Counted from the first letter of the stretch, positions 36,581 through 45,300 are shown. The stretch is DNA of 64,000 nucleotides from Bacillus ectoiniformans (GCF_016908875.1 NZ_JAFBES010000006.1:62001-126000); one strand, 5' to 3'. The notes: generated from the letters alone by a model not told the origin. A program made the numbers and translations.

Positions 36581-38098
36581 TTACTTAATTAATCCTTCTT
36601 TTATCAAAAATTGTTTTGCTACTTCCGCTGGTTTTTTGCCTTCGACGTTTACTTGATAGTTCATTTCCCGCATCTGATCATCAGTAATTTTGCCTGATAA
36701 TTTATTGAGAGATTTCTTCAATTCAGGGTGTTCTTTCAGGGTTTCCTCACGCAAAAGCGGCGCTCCTTGATAAGGAGGGAACATTTCTTTATCATCTTCT
36801 AGCACAACAAGGTTGAATTGTCTTAATTCACTGTCAGTCGAGTAGGCATCTACTAAGTTGATATCCCCTTTTTTGATTGCGTTATACCGAAGCGTAGGTT
36901 CCATCGTGCGAACCGAAGGAATTTGAATGCCATACACTTTCTGAATGCCTTTGTAGCCGTCCTCCCTGTCCGCAAACTCTAATGTAAAGCCTGCCTTCAT
37001 GTTGCGCTGGGCCTTCTTTAGATCTGAAATAGATTGCAAATCATATTGGTCCGCCATTTCTTTAGGTACGGCTAAAGTGTACGTATTATTAAAGTCCATT
37101 GGCTTTAATAGTTCCATCTTAAACTTGTCTTTCATTCCGTCTTTCGCCTGCTTGTAAACCTCGTCACGATCCGTGCTGACAGGCGGTTCTTTTAAAAATT
37201 CAGCAATTGCCGTTCCTGTAAATTCAGGATAAATGTCGATCTCACCTGATTTTAACGCATTGAAAACAAAAGAGGTTTTCCCTAATCCCGGTTTTAATTC
37301 CACATTCAAATCCGTATCCTGCTCAATTAACAGCTTATACATATTCATTAATATTTCAGGTTCAGATCCGAGTTTTCCGGCTATCACGATATCCTTTTGA
37401 CTGCTGCCCATGACGAGCGGAACAATTATAACCAGCAATGCAATGGTACCGGCAACCCCTAAAGCCGTTAACGACTTTTTAAATGAAGTTCTCTCAGCTA
37501 TCCGAAGAATCACGTCAAACAAAATGGCTAAAACAGCTGCAGGAATAGCTCCTAAAACAATTAATGAAGCATTATTTCGGTCAATCCCAAGGAGGATGAT
37601 ATCACCTAAACCGCCGGCCCCGATTAATGCGGCCAATGTAGCCGTTCCGACAATCAATACCATGGCTGTTCGAATGCCTGCCATAATGACTGGCATGGCG
37701 AGCGGCAGTTCAACTTTCATCAGCCTTTTCCTGCTGTTCATTCCCATCGCTCTTGCCGCTTCGATTAATGAATGATCTACTTCTTTTATGCCTGTGTATG
37801 TATTGCGCAAGATCGGCAACAATGCATAAATGACTAATGCAATAATAGCCGGCACTCTCCCTATTCCAAAGAGCGGGATCATTAACCCTAACAGAGCCAA
37901 AGAAGGGATCGTTTGCAGAACCGCTGCAACTCCAATGATGCTTTCCGCCGCTCTTTCCTTTCGTGTTAAATAAATGCCAAGCGGGATAGAGATTATGACC
38001 GCAAATAACAGGGCGATAAAAGATAACTGAATATGCTCAATTAAGGCACTGATTAATTCTCCTCTCCGCTCTTGAAAAACAGTGATAAACGTATTCAT
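36581..38098 (-). CDS. OpuC/EgtU-type fused ABC permease and substrate-binding protein
   Basis: A 505-aa fusion. Residues 1-215 are a six-helix ABC permease with the EAA loop (EAARAMGMNSRKRLMKVELP); after a further helix (about 217-240) comes a periplasmic OpuAC-type binding domain (about 243-505, IAGKLGSEPEILMNMYKLL, GEIDIYPEFTGT). Permease-binder fusions of this kind import compatible solutes or, in the EgtU group, ergothioneine. Start ATG 38098 has GGAGGG 7 nt upstream and lies within the stop region of the ATPase gene; an earlier in-frame codon at 38116 is less likely. Confidence 0.88.
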   Translation of the reverse strand: MNTFITVFQERRGELISALIEHIQLSFIALLFAVIISIPLGIYLTRKERAAESIIGVAAVLQTIPSLALLGLMIPLFGIGRVPAIIALVIYALLPILRNTYTGIKEVDHSLIEAARAMGMNSRKRLMKVELPLAMPVIMAGIRTAMVLIVGTATLAALIGAGGLGDIILLGIDRNNASLIVLGAIPAAVLAILFDVILRIAERTSFKKSLTALGVAGTIALLVIIVPLVMGSSQKDIVIAGKLGSEPEILMNMYKLLIEQDTDLNVELKPGLGKTSFVFNALKSGEIDIYPEFTGTAIAEFLKEPPVSTDRDEVYKQAKDGMKDKFKMELLKPMDFNNTYTLAVPKEMADQYDLQSISDLKKAQRNMKAGFTLEFADREDGYKGIQKVYGIQIPSVRTMEPTLRYNAIKKGDINLVDAYSTDSELRQFNLVVLEDDKEMFPPYQGAPLLREETLKEHPELKKSLNKLSGKITDDQMREMNYQVNVEGKKPAEVAKQFLIKEGLIK

Positions 38099-38099
38099 T

Positions 38100-39062
38100 T
38101 TATACCCTCCTCTCACTCATGTTTTCAGATATAAATTGCAGAGCCGCTTCCCTTGTAACCACTCCTATTGCTGCGCCGTTTTTTTCAACTGCAATCATTT
38201 CCTCGTTAGCTAGAAGACTTAATACGTCTATAATCGGTGTTTCTGCTGAAATGGCTGTCATCCCTGAGATATTTTCAATTCCCTCTACATGTTTTTGGGC
38301 AATTTTCTCCACTTTGGCCATGCCAATCATCTGCGTGGCACCATTTCCGATAAATTCTTCTGCAAATTGGTTAACAGGCTTCTCGATCATCACTTCCGGA
38401 GTGTCAATTTGAACAATTTCCCCTTCATTCATCAGGCAAATCCGGTCACCGAGCTTTAATGCTTCCTGCATATCATGTGTCACAAAAACAATGGTCTTCT
38501 TAATTCTTTTTTGTAAATCAATCAAGTCATTTTGTATCTTTTCCCGGCTGATCGGATCAAGGGCGCTGAACGGTTCATCCATTAAAATGATTTGCGGGTC
38601 GGCAGCCAGCGCTCTGACTACTCCGACTCTCTGCTGCTGACCGCCAGAAAGCTCGCTTGGTTTTCTGTCTCTGTATGTATCAGGATCGAGTCCGACCATT
38701 TCAAGAAGTTCGTCTACACGGCTTCTGATTTTGTCACGGCTCCATTTTTTCAGTTCGGGCACAACCGCAATGTTCTCCTCAATCGTCATATGCGGAAATA
38801 GAGCAATCTGCTGCAGGACATAGCCTATATTCCATCTCAATTCATGAATGTCATATTCGCTGATTTTCTTCTCATTAAAAAAAATCGTTCCATCAGTTAA
38901 ATCAATTAAACGATTAATCAGCTTTAATGTAGTAGTCTTTCCACAGCCGCTCGGCCCAATAAGAACGAAGAATTCGCCTTCTTGGATTGTAAAATTTAAA
39001 GAATGAGTGGCATAGGTTCCATCTGGATACTTCTTTGACACGTTTTCAAATTGAATCATCAT
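38100..39062 (-). CDS. OpuCA/EgtV-type ABC transporter ATPase
   Basis: A 320-aa ATPase of the quaternary-amine uptake class: Walker A GPSGCGKTT (about 36-44), Q-loop VLQQIALFPH, signature LSGGQQQR, Walker B IILMDEPFSALDP and THDMQEAL switch. A C-terminal regulatory part (about 245-320) looks like a degenerate CBS-domain region. It energises the fused permease-binder encoded immediately downstream. The two genes form a complete importer. The 273-bp upstream gap to the kinase gene holds divergent promoters but no identifiable operator. Confidence 0.92.
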   Translation of the reverse strand: MMIQFENVSKKYPDGTYATHSLNFTIQEGEFFVLIGPSGCGKTTTLKLINRLIDLTDGTIFFNEKKISEYDIHELRWNIGYVLQQIALFPHMTIEENIAVVPELKKWSRDKIRSRVDELLEMVGLDPDTYRDRKPSELSGGQQQRVGVVRALAADPQIILMDEPFSALDPISREKIQNDLIDLQKRIKKTIVFVTHDMQEALKLGDRICLMNEGEIVQIDTPEVMIEKPVNQFAEEFIGNGATQMIGMAKVEKIAQKHVEGIENISGMTAISAETPIIDVLSLLANEEMIAVEKNGAAIGVVTREAALQFISENMSERRV

Positions 39063-39335
39063 ATGTCCCTCTTTTCTTCATCTGCATTAATGCACATACT
39101 CTTTTCCCTTTATTATGCCTTGAAAAGCTTGGATACATTAATTTTTTCATGAAACATACTTTCGGATTAGTTGTTAAAGACCATGGATGGTTCAATTTGC
39201 GAGCGCTGGATTGTCCTTGAATGCTTGTTTAAGTAATAAATTTGAATTTTGCATATAGTGTAATTAAAATAAACAAATGAGAGATTGTCCTTATTATTTG
39301 TATAATGACTTCTATTCTTTTATGGTTAAATAAAA

Positions 39336-40166
39336 ATGAGTACAGATAAAAAAGAAAAGGTGAGTACTATTTCTATATTTCGTGCAATTCGAAAGATATA
39401 TCAGTTTTTTGCAGATCGACCTGTTAAAAATGGAACCATTTTAAATAGGCGTTACAAAGTTTTGCAATTCATGGGGGCTGGAAGCTACGGCTTGATTTAT
39501 CTGTGTGAGGATCTGCAAACGAAAGAGCCTCGGGCAGTGAAACAGCTTCGTCCGAGCAAGCGGCGCAGCAAAAAAGAGCGCGTGCAATTTGAACATGAGG
39601 TTACGATTATTAAGACATTAAATCATCCACAAATGCCGGTGATCTACGATGTTTTTTCAGAGAATGATTCGCACTTTTATGCAATGAGCTATATCGAAGG
39701 AGACAATTTGGAAGAAGAACTTTTCCTGAATAAGAAAACATTTACTGAAAAAGAGTCTCTGCTGGTTTTGTCTCAGCTCATTCATTTAGTTGCTTATTTG
39801 CATGAGAAAAATATATACCATCAAGATTTGCGGACTTCGAATATTTTAATCAAAGATTATCAGCCTTTTTTAATTGATTTCGGGTTGTCCAAAAAAATAA
39901 ACTCTCTTCAATCTAAACATGATCCCTCCGCTGTTTCCGGCTTGCAGCAGCAGGATTTCTACGATTTAGGAGAATTGCTTCTGTTTCTGCTTTACTCTCC
40001 GTATTCCTTTAAAGGGAAAAGAGCTCTCCCATGGACGGAAGAGCTCTCTTTAGAAGAAGAAACAGCTTACTTATTAAAAAGATTATTAGGAATCCGTGAT
40101 AGATACCCTGACACATACGAAATGGCTAAAGACGTGGAAGCGGCTATTAAAGCGCAGAAAGACTGA
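39336..40166 (+). CDS. Hanks-type serine/threonine kinase, YbdM-like
   Basis: A 276-aa soluble kinase without the PASTA or membrane segments of PrkC. It has a Gly loop MGAGSYG (46-52), ATP Lys69 (AVKQL), a catalytic loop HQDLRTSN (162-169) where HRDLKxxN is usual, and DFG (181-183). Catalytic Asp and Asn are kept, while the HRD Arg is Gln, so it is a non-RD kinase not expected to need activation-loop phosphorylation. It resembles B. subtilis YbdM. Its stop codon directly abuts that of a Ser/Arg-rich small gene on the other strand. Confidence 0.88.
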   Translation: MSTDKKEKVSTISIFRAIRKIYQFFADRPVKNGTILNRRYKVLQFMGAGSYGLIYLCEDLQTKEPRAVKQLRPSKRRSKKERVQFEHEVTIIKTLNHPQMPVIYDVFSENDSHFYAMSYIEGDNLEEELFLNKKTFTEKESLLVLSQLIHLVAYLHEKNIYHQDLRTSNILIKDYQPFLIDFGLSKKINSLQSKHDPSAVSGLQQQDFYDLGELLLFLLYSPYSFKGKRALPWTEELSLEEETAYLLKRLLGIRDRYPDTYEMAKDVEAAIKAQKD

Positions 40167-40334
40167 TCAGCTGCTGCTTCGGCCTCTTCGTTTATATCTC
40201 TTACTTCCGCTAAATGGAGAAGACTGATACTTCCGGCGGCTGCTGCTACTGCTGCTTTTGCGGTAATGTTTATGTCTCCGCTCACTGCTGCCGCTTGAAA
40301 GATGTTTTAACTGTTTAAGGATTTTCTTAAGCAT
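40167..40334 (-). CDS. Ser/Arg/Lys-rich 55-aa protein
   Basis: An ORF of 55 aa with start ATG 40334 and GGAGTG 7 nt upstream. The N-terminal 13 residues (MLKKILKQLKHLS) look helical; the rest is low complexity, almost entirely Ser, Arg, Lys, His, Tyr and Gly (RKSSSSSSRRKYQSS, RGRSSS). It has no homologue I recognise; composition recalls phosphorylatable spore-coat proteins such as CotG. Its stop codon touches that of the kinase gene tail to tail. A real gene is supported by the ribosome binding site and composition. Confidence 0.6.
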   Translation of the reverse strand: MLKKILKQLKHLSSGSSERRHKHYRKSSSSSSRRKYQSSPFSGSKRYKRRGRSSS

Positions 40335-40476
40335 TCAAACACTCCTTGAATTTATTTAAATTTCTTTGTATTTAACCTTAACCTACCATAGATATAACGA
40401 ACAGATAAACAAACTGCTCTCGAACGCTTTATATTTTTTCGAGTTCTTAATTTTCTTTTGAAATTTTCACATGATG

Positions 40477-41511
40477 TTATTCCATATTTTTCACATATCG
40501 CTTATCCTTCATAAATAAGCGCCAAAAGTAGAAAAACCCGGGAAAGAGTATCGCAAACCCTGCGATATAGGTGATAAAAACGGCTCTGAATGATGCGGGA
40601 TCTGTAAAGCCAGATTCGATTGTTACATCAGGATAGACCATATAAGGCAAATGAGCTTTGCCGTAGACATAACTTGCTATAAGGTATTGAATGGTCACAG
40701 CAACGACGGCAACCCTTGGCATTCCTTTTATTTCTTTTTTAATCAAGGAAGGCAAGAATAATGCCACTCCTCCAATCAGAAAGAAACCAGCTGAAACTGC
40801 TAATAACGGCCAGTCCAGCATCATTTTATCATAAATCCACCTTGCCTCATTCTTTAATGTCAGCATGATGAAAAATGCCATTAGGAGAGAAATCGGACCT
40901 ATAATGATAGCATCTCTTCGATAAATGAGGTAGGCTTCTTTCTCCCCCGCTGCTTTTGAATAATCCGATAACAAAAGCGAGGACAAAAACAATGTGCTGC
41001 TGATCGCAAATCCAATAAACGCATATTCATTTGGACTTGATAACAATTTCATCAGATTCAATTCCTGCTGGCCATTTTCAAAGTTTACAAACGTACCATG
41101 TGTAATCGGAAGAACACTGATTAACAGCCCTGGAATTAAAATCCCCGTTATACCTGACACATACGTAAGCGGCTTTTTATATTCAATCGCAATATGAGAA
41201 AACACCAGAAATGCACTTCGCAAGGCTAACAGCAATAGAATGATACTTCCTGGCACTAAAAGAATCGTTCCTAATGTATAAGCAGCCCCAGGAAACATAC
41301 TATAGATGGCTACAACAAGCGCGACAATGAACGTATTGGTCACTTCCCATGTCGGCGATAAATAGCGATTGGCAATATTCGTTGCCATTGTTTTTTCCCG
41401 GTTTATATAGATCATCGACCAAAATCCCGCACCAAAATCCATCGTCGCCATGACTGAATAGATAAACACAAACCCCCATAAAACCGTGATGGCCAGTAAT
41501 GCATCTGTCAT
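40477..41511 (-). CDS. ythB: Cytochrome bd-type oxidase subunit II, YthB
   Basis: A 344-aa membrane protein with about eight to nine helices, matching CydB of the cyanide-insensitive/YthB group (B. subtilis YthB is 346 aa). The first helix has VLWGFVFIYSVMATMDFGAGFW, equivalent to the conserved Asp-Phe-Gly region of subunit II. It overlaps ythA by 4 nt (ATGA) and forms the two-subunit quinol oxidase with it. Confidence 0.9.
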   Translation of the reverse strand: MTDALLAITVLWGFVFIYSVMATMDFGAGFWSMIYINREKTMATNIANRYLSPTWEVTNTFIVALVVAIYSMFPGAAYTLGTILLVPGSIILLLLALRSAFLVFSHIAIEYKKPLTYVSGITGILIPGLLISVLPITHGTFVNFENGQQELNLMKLLSSPNEYAFIGFAISSTLFLSSLLLSDYSKAAGEKEAYLIYRRDAIIIGPISLLMAFFIMLTLKNEARWIYDKMMLDWPLLAVSAGFFLIGGVALFLPSLIKKEIKGMPRVAVVAVTIQYLIASYVYGKAHLPYMVYPDVTIESGFTDPASFRAVFITYIAGFAILFPGFFYFWRLFMKDKRYVKNME

Positions 41512-42854
41512 GCGTGCGCCTCCTCTCTTTTACGTAAATCATCTGCGACCGCGTGGCGCTTAAAGTAATATAGAAGCACGGATACAACAGCGACACTTAA
41601 TATTAAATAAATAAGCACAAATGAGATGAACAAAATGCCGAGATTATTGGCGGTGGTAACTGAATCTTCAGTGGAAAGCATTCGATAAATGGTCCAGGGC
41701 TGTCTTCCTGTACAAGCAAAGACCCAGCCGAATTCAATCGCTAGCACTGCTAAAGGACCTGTTGAAACGAAAGACCAAAGCAGCCATTTCGGAAATCTTT
41801 CTTTTTTCAAAAACCTGTGCCAAATGATCCCTCCAAATGACAGAAGGATTAACAAACTGCCGATCGCAACCATTCCATTGAACAGCGTATGTACAAACAA
41901 TGGTGGCCATTCTTCTTCCGGAAAATCATTCAGCCCAATCACAACCGTATCAAAGCTGTCACCAGCTAAGAAGCTTAACGCCCAGGGAATTTCAATCCCC
42001 CATTTGACCGTTTCACTTTCTCTATCGGTAAACCCGCCGATTGCCAGCGGTGCGTGGGACTGTGTTTCAAACAACCCTTCAGCCGCGGCCAGTTTCTCCG
42101 GCTGATATTCATGAAGCATTTGTGCGGATTCATGCCCATTTATAGCTGTCAGGAAAGAAAAAATACCGCCGATCACGAGACTGAACAATAACGCTTTTTT
42201 ATGAAAAAGATAGACTTGGCTGCCGTATTTATTTTTCAGCATTTTAAAAGCCGCTACAGAAGCAATGACGAAAGCTCCCGTTGTATAAGCCGATAAGGCA
42301 ACATGGCCGGCCGTCACGAAAAAACTTGGATTAAAAAAGGCCGCCCACGGATCGACATCTACAATCTTCCCATCCTCAAATCTAAATCCAGCCGGGGTTC
42401 CTTCAAAGGCATGCACGTTTGTAATTAATACAGCAGATGCAAGCGCCCCTAAAGCAACTAAAGAGAGACTCACAATTCTCATCCAAGGAGCAATTCGGTT
42501 CGCTGCATATACGTAGATGGACATAAATAATGCTTCGATAAAGAAAGCATAAATTTCAATTTGAAACGGCAACGCCATGACCGTGCCGATGACTTCCATA
42601 AATCCAGGCCATAACAAAGAAAGCTGAACACCAGCAATTGTGCCTGTTGGAATACCGACACCAAGCAAGACAGCAAAAGCTTTCGTCCATCTTTTCGCCA
42701 TGACTTCATATTGGATATCTTTCGTTTTTTGATAGAGTAATTCCGCAGCCAATATCATTAACGGCAGCCCGACGCCGATCGTGGCAAAAATAATATGGAA
42801 CCCCATGGTTGTTCCAAACATCGAGCGGGCAATCAGTAAATCATCCATTTTCAT
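41508..42854 (-). CDS. ythA: Cytochrome bd-type oxidase subunit I, YthA
   Basis: A haem-bearing subunit of 448 aa starting at ATG 42854 (MKMDDLLIARSMFG), behind GGGGAG/AAAGGAAG; longer in-frame starts lack Shine-Dalgarno support. The helix with FGTTMGFHIIFA (haem ligand His), the INGHESAQ region and the GRQPWTIYRMLSTEDSVT motif are those of CydA. The quinol loop is short, as in cyanide-insensitive CIO-type oxidases. It works with YthB as a terminal quinol oxidase. Its upstream 100 bp occur again in decayed form at 45194-45300. Confidence 0.92.
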   Translation of the reverse strand: MKMDDLLIARSMFGTTMGFHIIFATIGVGLPLMILAAELLYQKTKDIQYEVMAKRWTKAFAVLLGVGIPTGTIAGVQLSLLWPGFMEVIGTVMALPFQIEIYAFFIEALFMSIYVYAANRIAPWMRIVSLSLVALGALASAVLITNVHAFEGTPAGFRFEDGKIVDVDPWAAFFNPSFFVTAGHVALSAYTTGAFVIASVAAFKMLKNKYGSQVYLFHKKALLFSLVIGGIFSFLTAINGHESAQMLHEYQPEKLAAAEGLFETQSHAPLAIGGFTDRESETVKWGIEIPWALSFLAGDSFDTVVIGLNDFPEEEWPPLFVHTLFNGMVAIGSLLILLSFGGIIWHRFLKKERFPKWLLWSFVSTGPLAVLAIEFGWVFACTGRQPWTIYRMLSTEDSVTTANNLGILFISFVLIYLILSVAVVSVLLYYFKRHAVADDLRKREEAHA

Positions 42855-42875
42855 CTTCCTTTCTCCCCGCAGGTC

Positions 42876-42893
42876 ACAATATTTTTTTATTGT
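42876..42893. promoter_or_regulatory. Inverted repeat ahead of ythA
   Basis: A perfect repeat ACAATA-TTTTTT-TATTGT lies 22 nt upstream of the ythA ATG. The core CAATA-N6-TATTG is also kept in the duplicate copy near 45230. Position and conservation suggest an operator or mRNA structure. Confidence 0.45.
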
Positions 42894-43006
42894 TGCCTGA
42901 AAGATTGGTTTTAACCGGGAAGAAATGTAAATTTTATCTTTTATTTGCCTAGTTGTCGCTTTAAAAAATCTGCTTTTAGGCCTTAAGCTATTTTTGAACA
43001 ATTAAA

Positions 43007-43044
43007 AGACAGCTATCTGATTCATTTCGTTCAGATAGCTGTCT
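43007..43044 (-). terminator. Terminator of the YhfP-like gene
   Basis: Perfect 14-bp stem (43007-43020 with 43031-43044), 10-nt loop, T-rich 3' flank on the minus strand, 148 nt after the oxidoreductase stop. Confidence 0.82.
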
Positions 43045-43191
43045 GCTTCATTTACCTGTATTATCTTTAGATTTTATTATAGTAAGATTTTTCTGATTGA
43101 CCGGACATCTGTCCTCTTCTAAAATGATGTTCACTTCTATGATATTTTTTAGTTGCATATATTAGCTTACTTGCTTTTTGTACAGAAGACT

Positions 43192-44193
43192 TCACTGATC
43201 GCTTTGCAAATTGACAACCGTTCTTCCTCTTACTTTCCCTGCTAATATGTCAGATAGCGTTTGGGGCAGGTCTTTAAGAGATACTTCATTTCCTATTTCC
43301 TCTAAACCTTCTGGCTTTAAATCCGTTGCCATGCGTTTCCATAAAGTTTCTCTTATATCTTTTGGACAATAGACCGAATCAATTCCTAACAGATTTACAC
43401 CTCTCAGAATAAAGGGGAAAACAGTGGTTGGCACTTCTACTCCACCTGTTAGCCCGCTCACCGCAACAGATCCTCCATATTTCGTACTGCTTAAAATAGA
43501 AGCCAGCGTTTTACCTCCGACAGGATCCACAGCCCCTGCCCATCTCTGTTTTCCAATAGGACGAAGTTTCTCCGGTGTAACTTCTTCACGCGAGATCACC
43601 TGTTTTGCTCCTAATTTCTTTAAGTAATCATATTCAGACTCTTTACCTGTACTTGCTGTCACATCATAGTTTCGTTTAGCAAGCATTGACACTGCCATAC
43701 TCCCTACTCCGCCAGTTGCCCCTGTTACTAAAATGGTTCCATCTTCTGGTGTTAGTCCGTTTTTCTCTAGCTGATGGATAGAAAGAGCTGCTGTAAACCC
43801 TGCTGTCCCAAAGATCATTGCTTCCTTTAATGTCAATTGATCTGGTAAAGGGACAACCCAATCTCCAGGAACTCTGGCATATTCACTGTACCCTCCATAA
43901 TGGGAAACACCTAACTCATAGCTGGTCACAATCACTTGATCCCCTTCTTTATATCGCGAATCCTTCGACGAGGTAACTATTCCTGCCAGGTCAATTCCTG
44001 GAACGAATGGGTATGACTGAACGATCTTTCCATTTGGAATACTTGCTAAACCATCTTTATAATTGACGCTTGAATAATGAACACGTATCGTCACATCTCC
44101 ATCTGGCAAGTCTTCAAAGGATAACGGTTCAATATTTACTGTGAAATCTTCCTCTGTTTTATTCACAACAAGAGCGTTGAATTTGTTTGACAT
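43192..44193 (-). CDS. yhfP: YhdH/YhfP-family quinone oxidoreductase
   Basis: A 333-aa zinc-free medium-chain dehydrogenase/reductase resembling B. subtilis YhfP (330 aa) and E. coli YhdH/AcuI, which reduces acrylyl-CoA. Markers are SSVNYKDGLA, PFVPGIDLAGIV, FGTAGFTAALS and the NADPH motif VTGATGGVGSMA. It is divergent from a TetR gene, with a palindrome between them, so it is probably repressed by that regulator. Actual substrate unknown; a role in detoxifying reactive enones or acrylyl-CoA is plausible. Confidence 0.88.
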   Translation of the reverse strand: MSNKFNALVVNKTEEDFTVNIEPLSFEDLPDGDVTIRVHYSSVNYKDGLASIPNGKIVQSYPFVPGIDLAGIVTSSKDSRYKEGDQVIVTSYELGVSHYGGYSEYARVPGDWVVPLPDQLTLKEAMIFGTAGFTAALSIHQLEKNGLTPEDGTILVTGATGGVGSMAVSMLAKRNYDVTASTGKESEYDYLKKLGAKQVISREEVTPEKLRPIGKQRWAGAVDPVGGKTLASILSSTKYGGSVAVSGLTGGVEVPTTVFPFILRGVNLLGIDSVYCPKDIRETLWKRMATDLKPEGLEEIGNEVSLKDLPQTLSDILAGKVRGRTVVNLQSDQ

Positions 44194-44255
44194 CTCATCT
44201 CGTTCCCTTCTGAATAGATTACTTTACTTGTTCTTTTAACTGACTATAACAATTT

Positions 44256-44293
44256 TATACTGACTGGTCAATTTATTTTGTCCAGTCGGTATA
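44256..44293. promoter_or_regulatory. TetR-type operator in the divergent yhfP promoter region
   Basis: Arms TATACTGACTGG (44256-44267) and CCAGTCGGTATA (44282-44293) match at 11 of 12 positions across a 14-bp spacer, midway between yhfP and the tetR gene. One dimeric repressor could control both promoters from here. Confidence 0.7.
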
Positions 44294-44347
44294 AAATACA
44301 GGTAGCCTTTGGTATAATACATTTAAGCTGCAAATGGAGGATTGATG

Positions 44348-44941
44348 ATGAGTAATAAAGCGGAACAAAGACGTAAACAAATTTTAAAAGCCGCCTTTCA
44401 AGCTGCCTCTGAAAAAGGGTATGAATCTGTAACATTACAGGATATTGCCGATTATGCAGAGGTAAGCAAAGGAGTAACAAACTATTATTTTAAAAATAAA
44501 GCAGATGTATTTGCTCACTTATTTGATTGGATCACGACGAGAATATATGAAAAAGAAGTGAAATCCATTGATGAAAAGAAAACAGCCATTGAAAAGCTTG
44601 AAGCGTATATAAACCAAGTCTTCATTAATCCTGAAGAGAATAAAAAATTCTACCGTGTGTACTTAGATTTTTTAGCCCAGACGAAAAATAATCATCGGTA
44701 TAAGGAAATTAATCAGCAGTTTTACGAAAATTGCTGGTCAATCGGCAGGAATATAGTCAAACAAGGCGTGGATGAAGGTGAATTTAAGGTAGAAAATATC
44801 GAACAAACTGTTATTAGTATTCGGTGTATGATTGATGGCAGTTTAATTCAATGGTTAATGAGAGACGATGCTGGCTTGCATAGGTATTATAGAGATACAT
44901 GTTACGAATCCATCCTTCAAATTCTAAATTTCCAAAAATGA
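44348..44941 (+). CDS. TetR/AcrR-family regulator
   Basis: A 197-aa repressor. The N-terminal TetR helix-turn-helix (about 10-56: ILKAAFQAASEKGYESVTLQ, VSKGVTNYYFKNKADV) is followed by a helical ligand domain of the BetI-like type. ATG 44348 is chosen because GGAGG lies 7 nt before it; ATG 44345 and TTG 44342 are in frame but too close. Divergent from yhfP, which it probably represses; ligand unknown. Confidence 0.9.
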   Translation: MSNKAEQRRKQILKAAFQAASEKGYESVTLQDIADYAEVSKGVTNYYFKNKADVFAHLFDWITTRIYEKEVKSIDEKKTAIEKLEAYINQVFINPEENKKFYRVYLDFLAQTKNNHRYKEINQQFYENCWSIGRNIVKQGVDEGEFKVENIEQTVISIRCMIDGSLIQWLMRDDAGLHRYYRDTCYESILQILNFQK

Positions 44942-45019
44942 AAAGGCCTTAAACTGCCAGAGAAAACAGGAACCTTCATACCTTCCTTTCCATTTAATTA
45001 GGCTTATAAGCCAATAAAC

Positions 45020-45064
45020 AACCAGGATGATTCTATTCCGAATATGGAATGGTCCTGGTTTTTT
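45020..45064 (+). terminator. Terminator after the tetR gene
   Basis: Stem AACCAGGA/TCCTGGTT (45020-45027 with 45053-45060) with an inner ATTCC/GGAAT pairing and a T run. The hairpin resembles the one at 63426-63468, in keeping with the duplicated gene tail next to it. Confidence 0.75.
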
Positions 45065-45111
45065 ATTTATGAAAAACAAATTTCAGTAGCCTCCCGTTAA
45101 ACGGTGCTTTT

Positions 45112-45179
45112 TCAATTAGGAACATAAATGGGTTTATAAAGGGCATTAGCCACTTTGCCGAATTCATTGGCATGCGGGC
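45112..45179 (-). pseudogene. Remnant of an IucA/IucC-like gene, last 21-22 codons
   Basis: Reading to the TGA at 45112-45114 gives PHANEFGKVANALYKPIYVPN, very close to the C-terminus of the gene at 63538 (PHASEFGTVTNALYKPIHVPN). Non-coding sequence and a hairpin downstream also correspond. Everything upstream of these codons is missing and replaced by a ythA start fragment. It is a dead duplicate tail. Confidence 0.85.
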
Positions 45180-45300
45180 AATCAGTAATTCATCCATTCT
45201 TATCTTCCTTTCTTCGCGCAAGTCGCAATATTTTTTTATTGTTGCCGGAATGATTGGTTTTAACCAGACAGAAATGTAAATATATTCTTCTATGTTCAAA
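45174..45300 (-). pseudogene. Truncated copy of the ythA 5' end and leader
   Basis: About 100 bp here repeat the leader and first codons of ythA (42833-42940) with only scattered changes: the same CAATA-N6-TATTG repeat, a similar Shine-Dalgarno, and MDELLIAR in place of MDDLLIAR. After the eighth codon the sequence switches, inside the shared hexamer GCCCGC, to the IucA/IucC-like tail. Not functional as an oxidase gene, but its promoter could be intact. Confidence 0.85.

Noticed and set aside
40067..40285. Ala-rich minus-strand ORF of 72 aa across the end of the kinase gene.
   Set aside because: It is a frame shadow of the Ser/Arg-rich gene, with no ribosome binding site; AGC repeats read as Ala in that frame.
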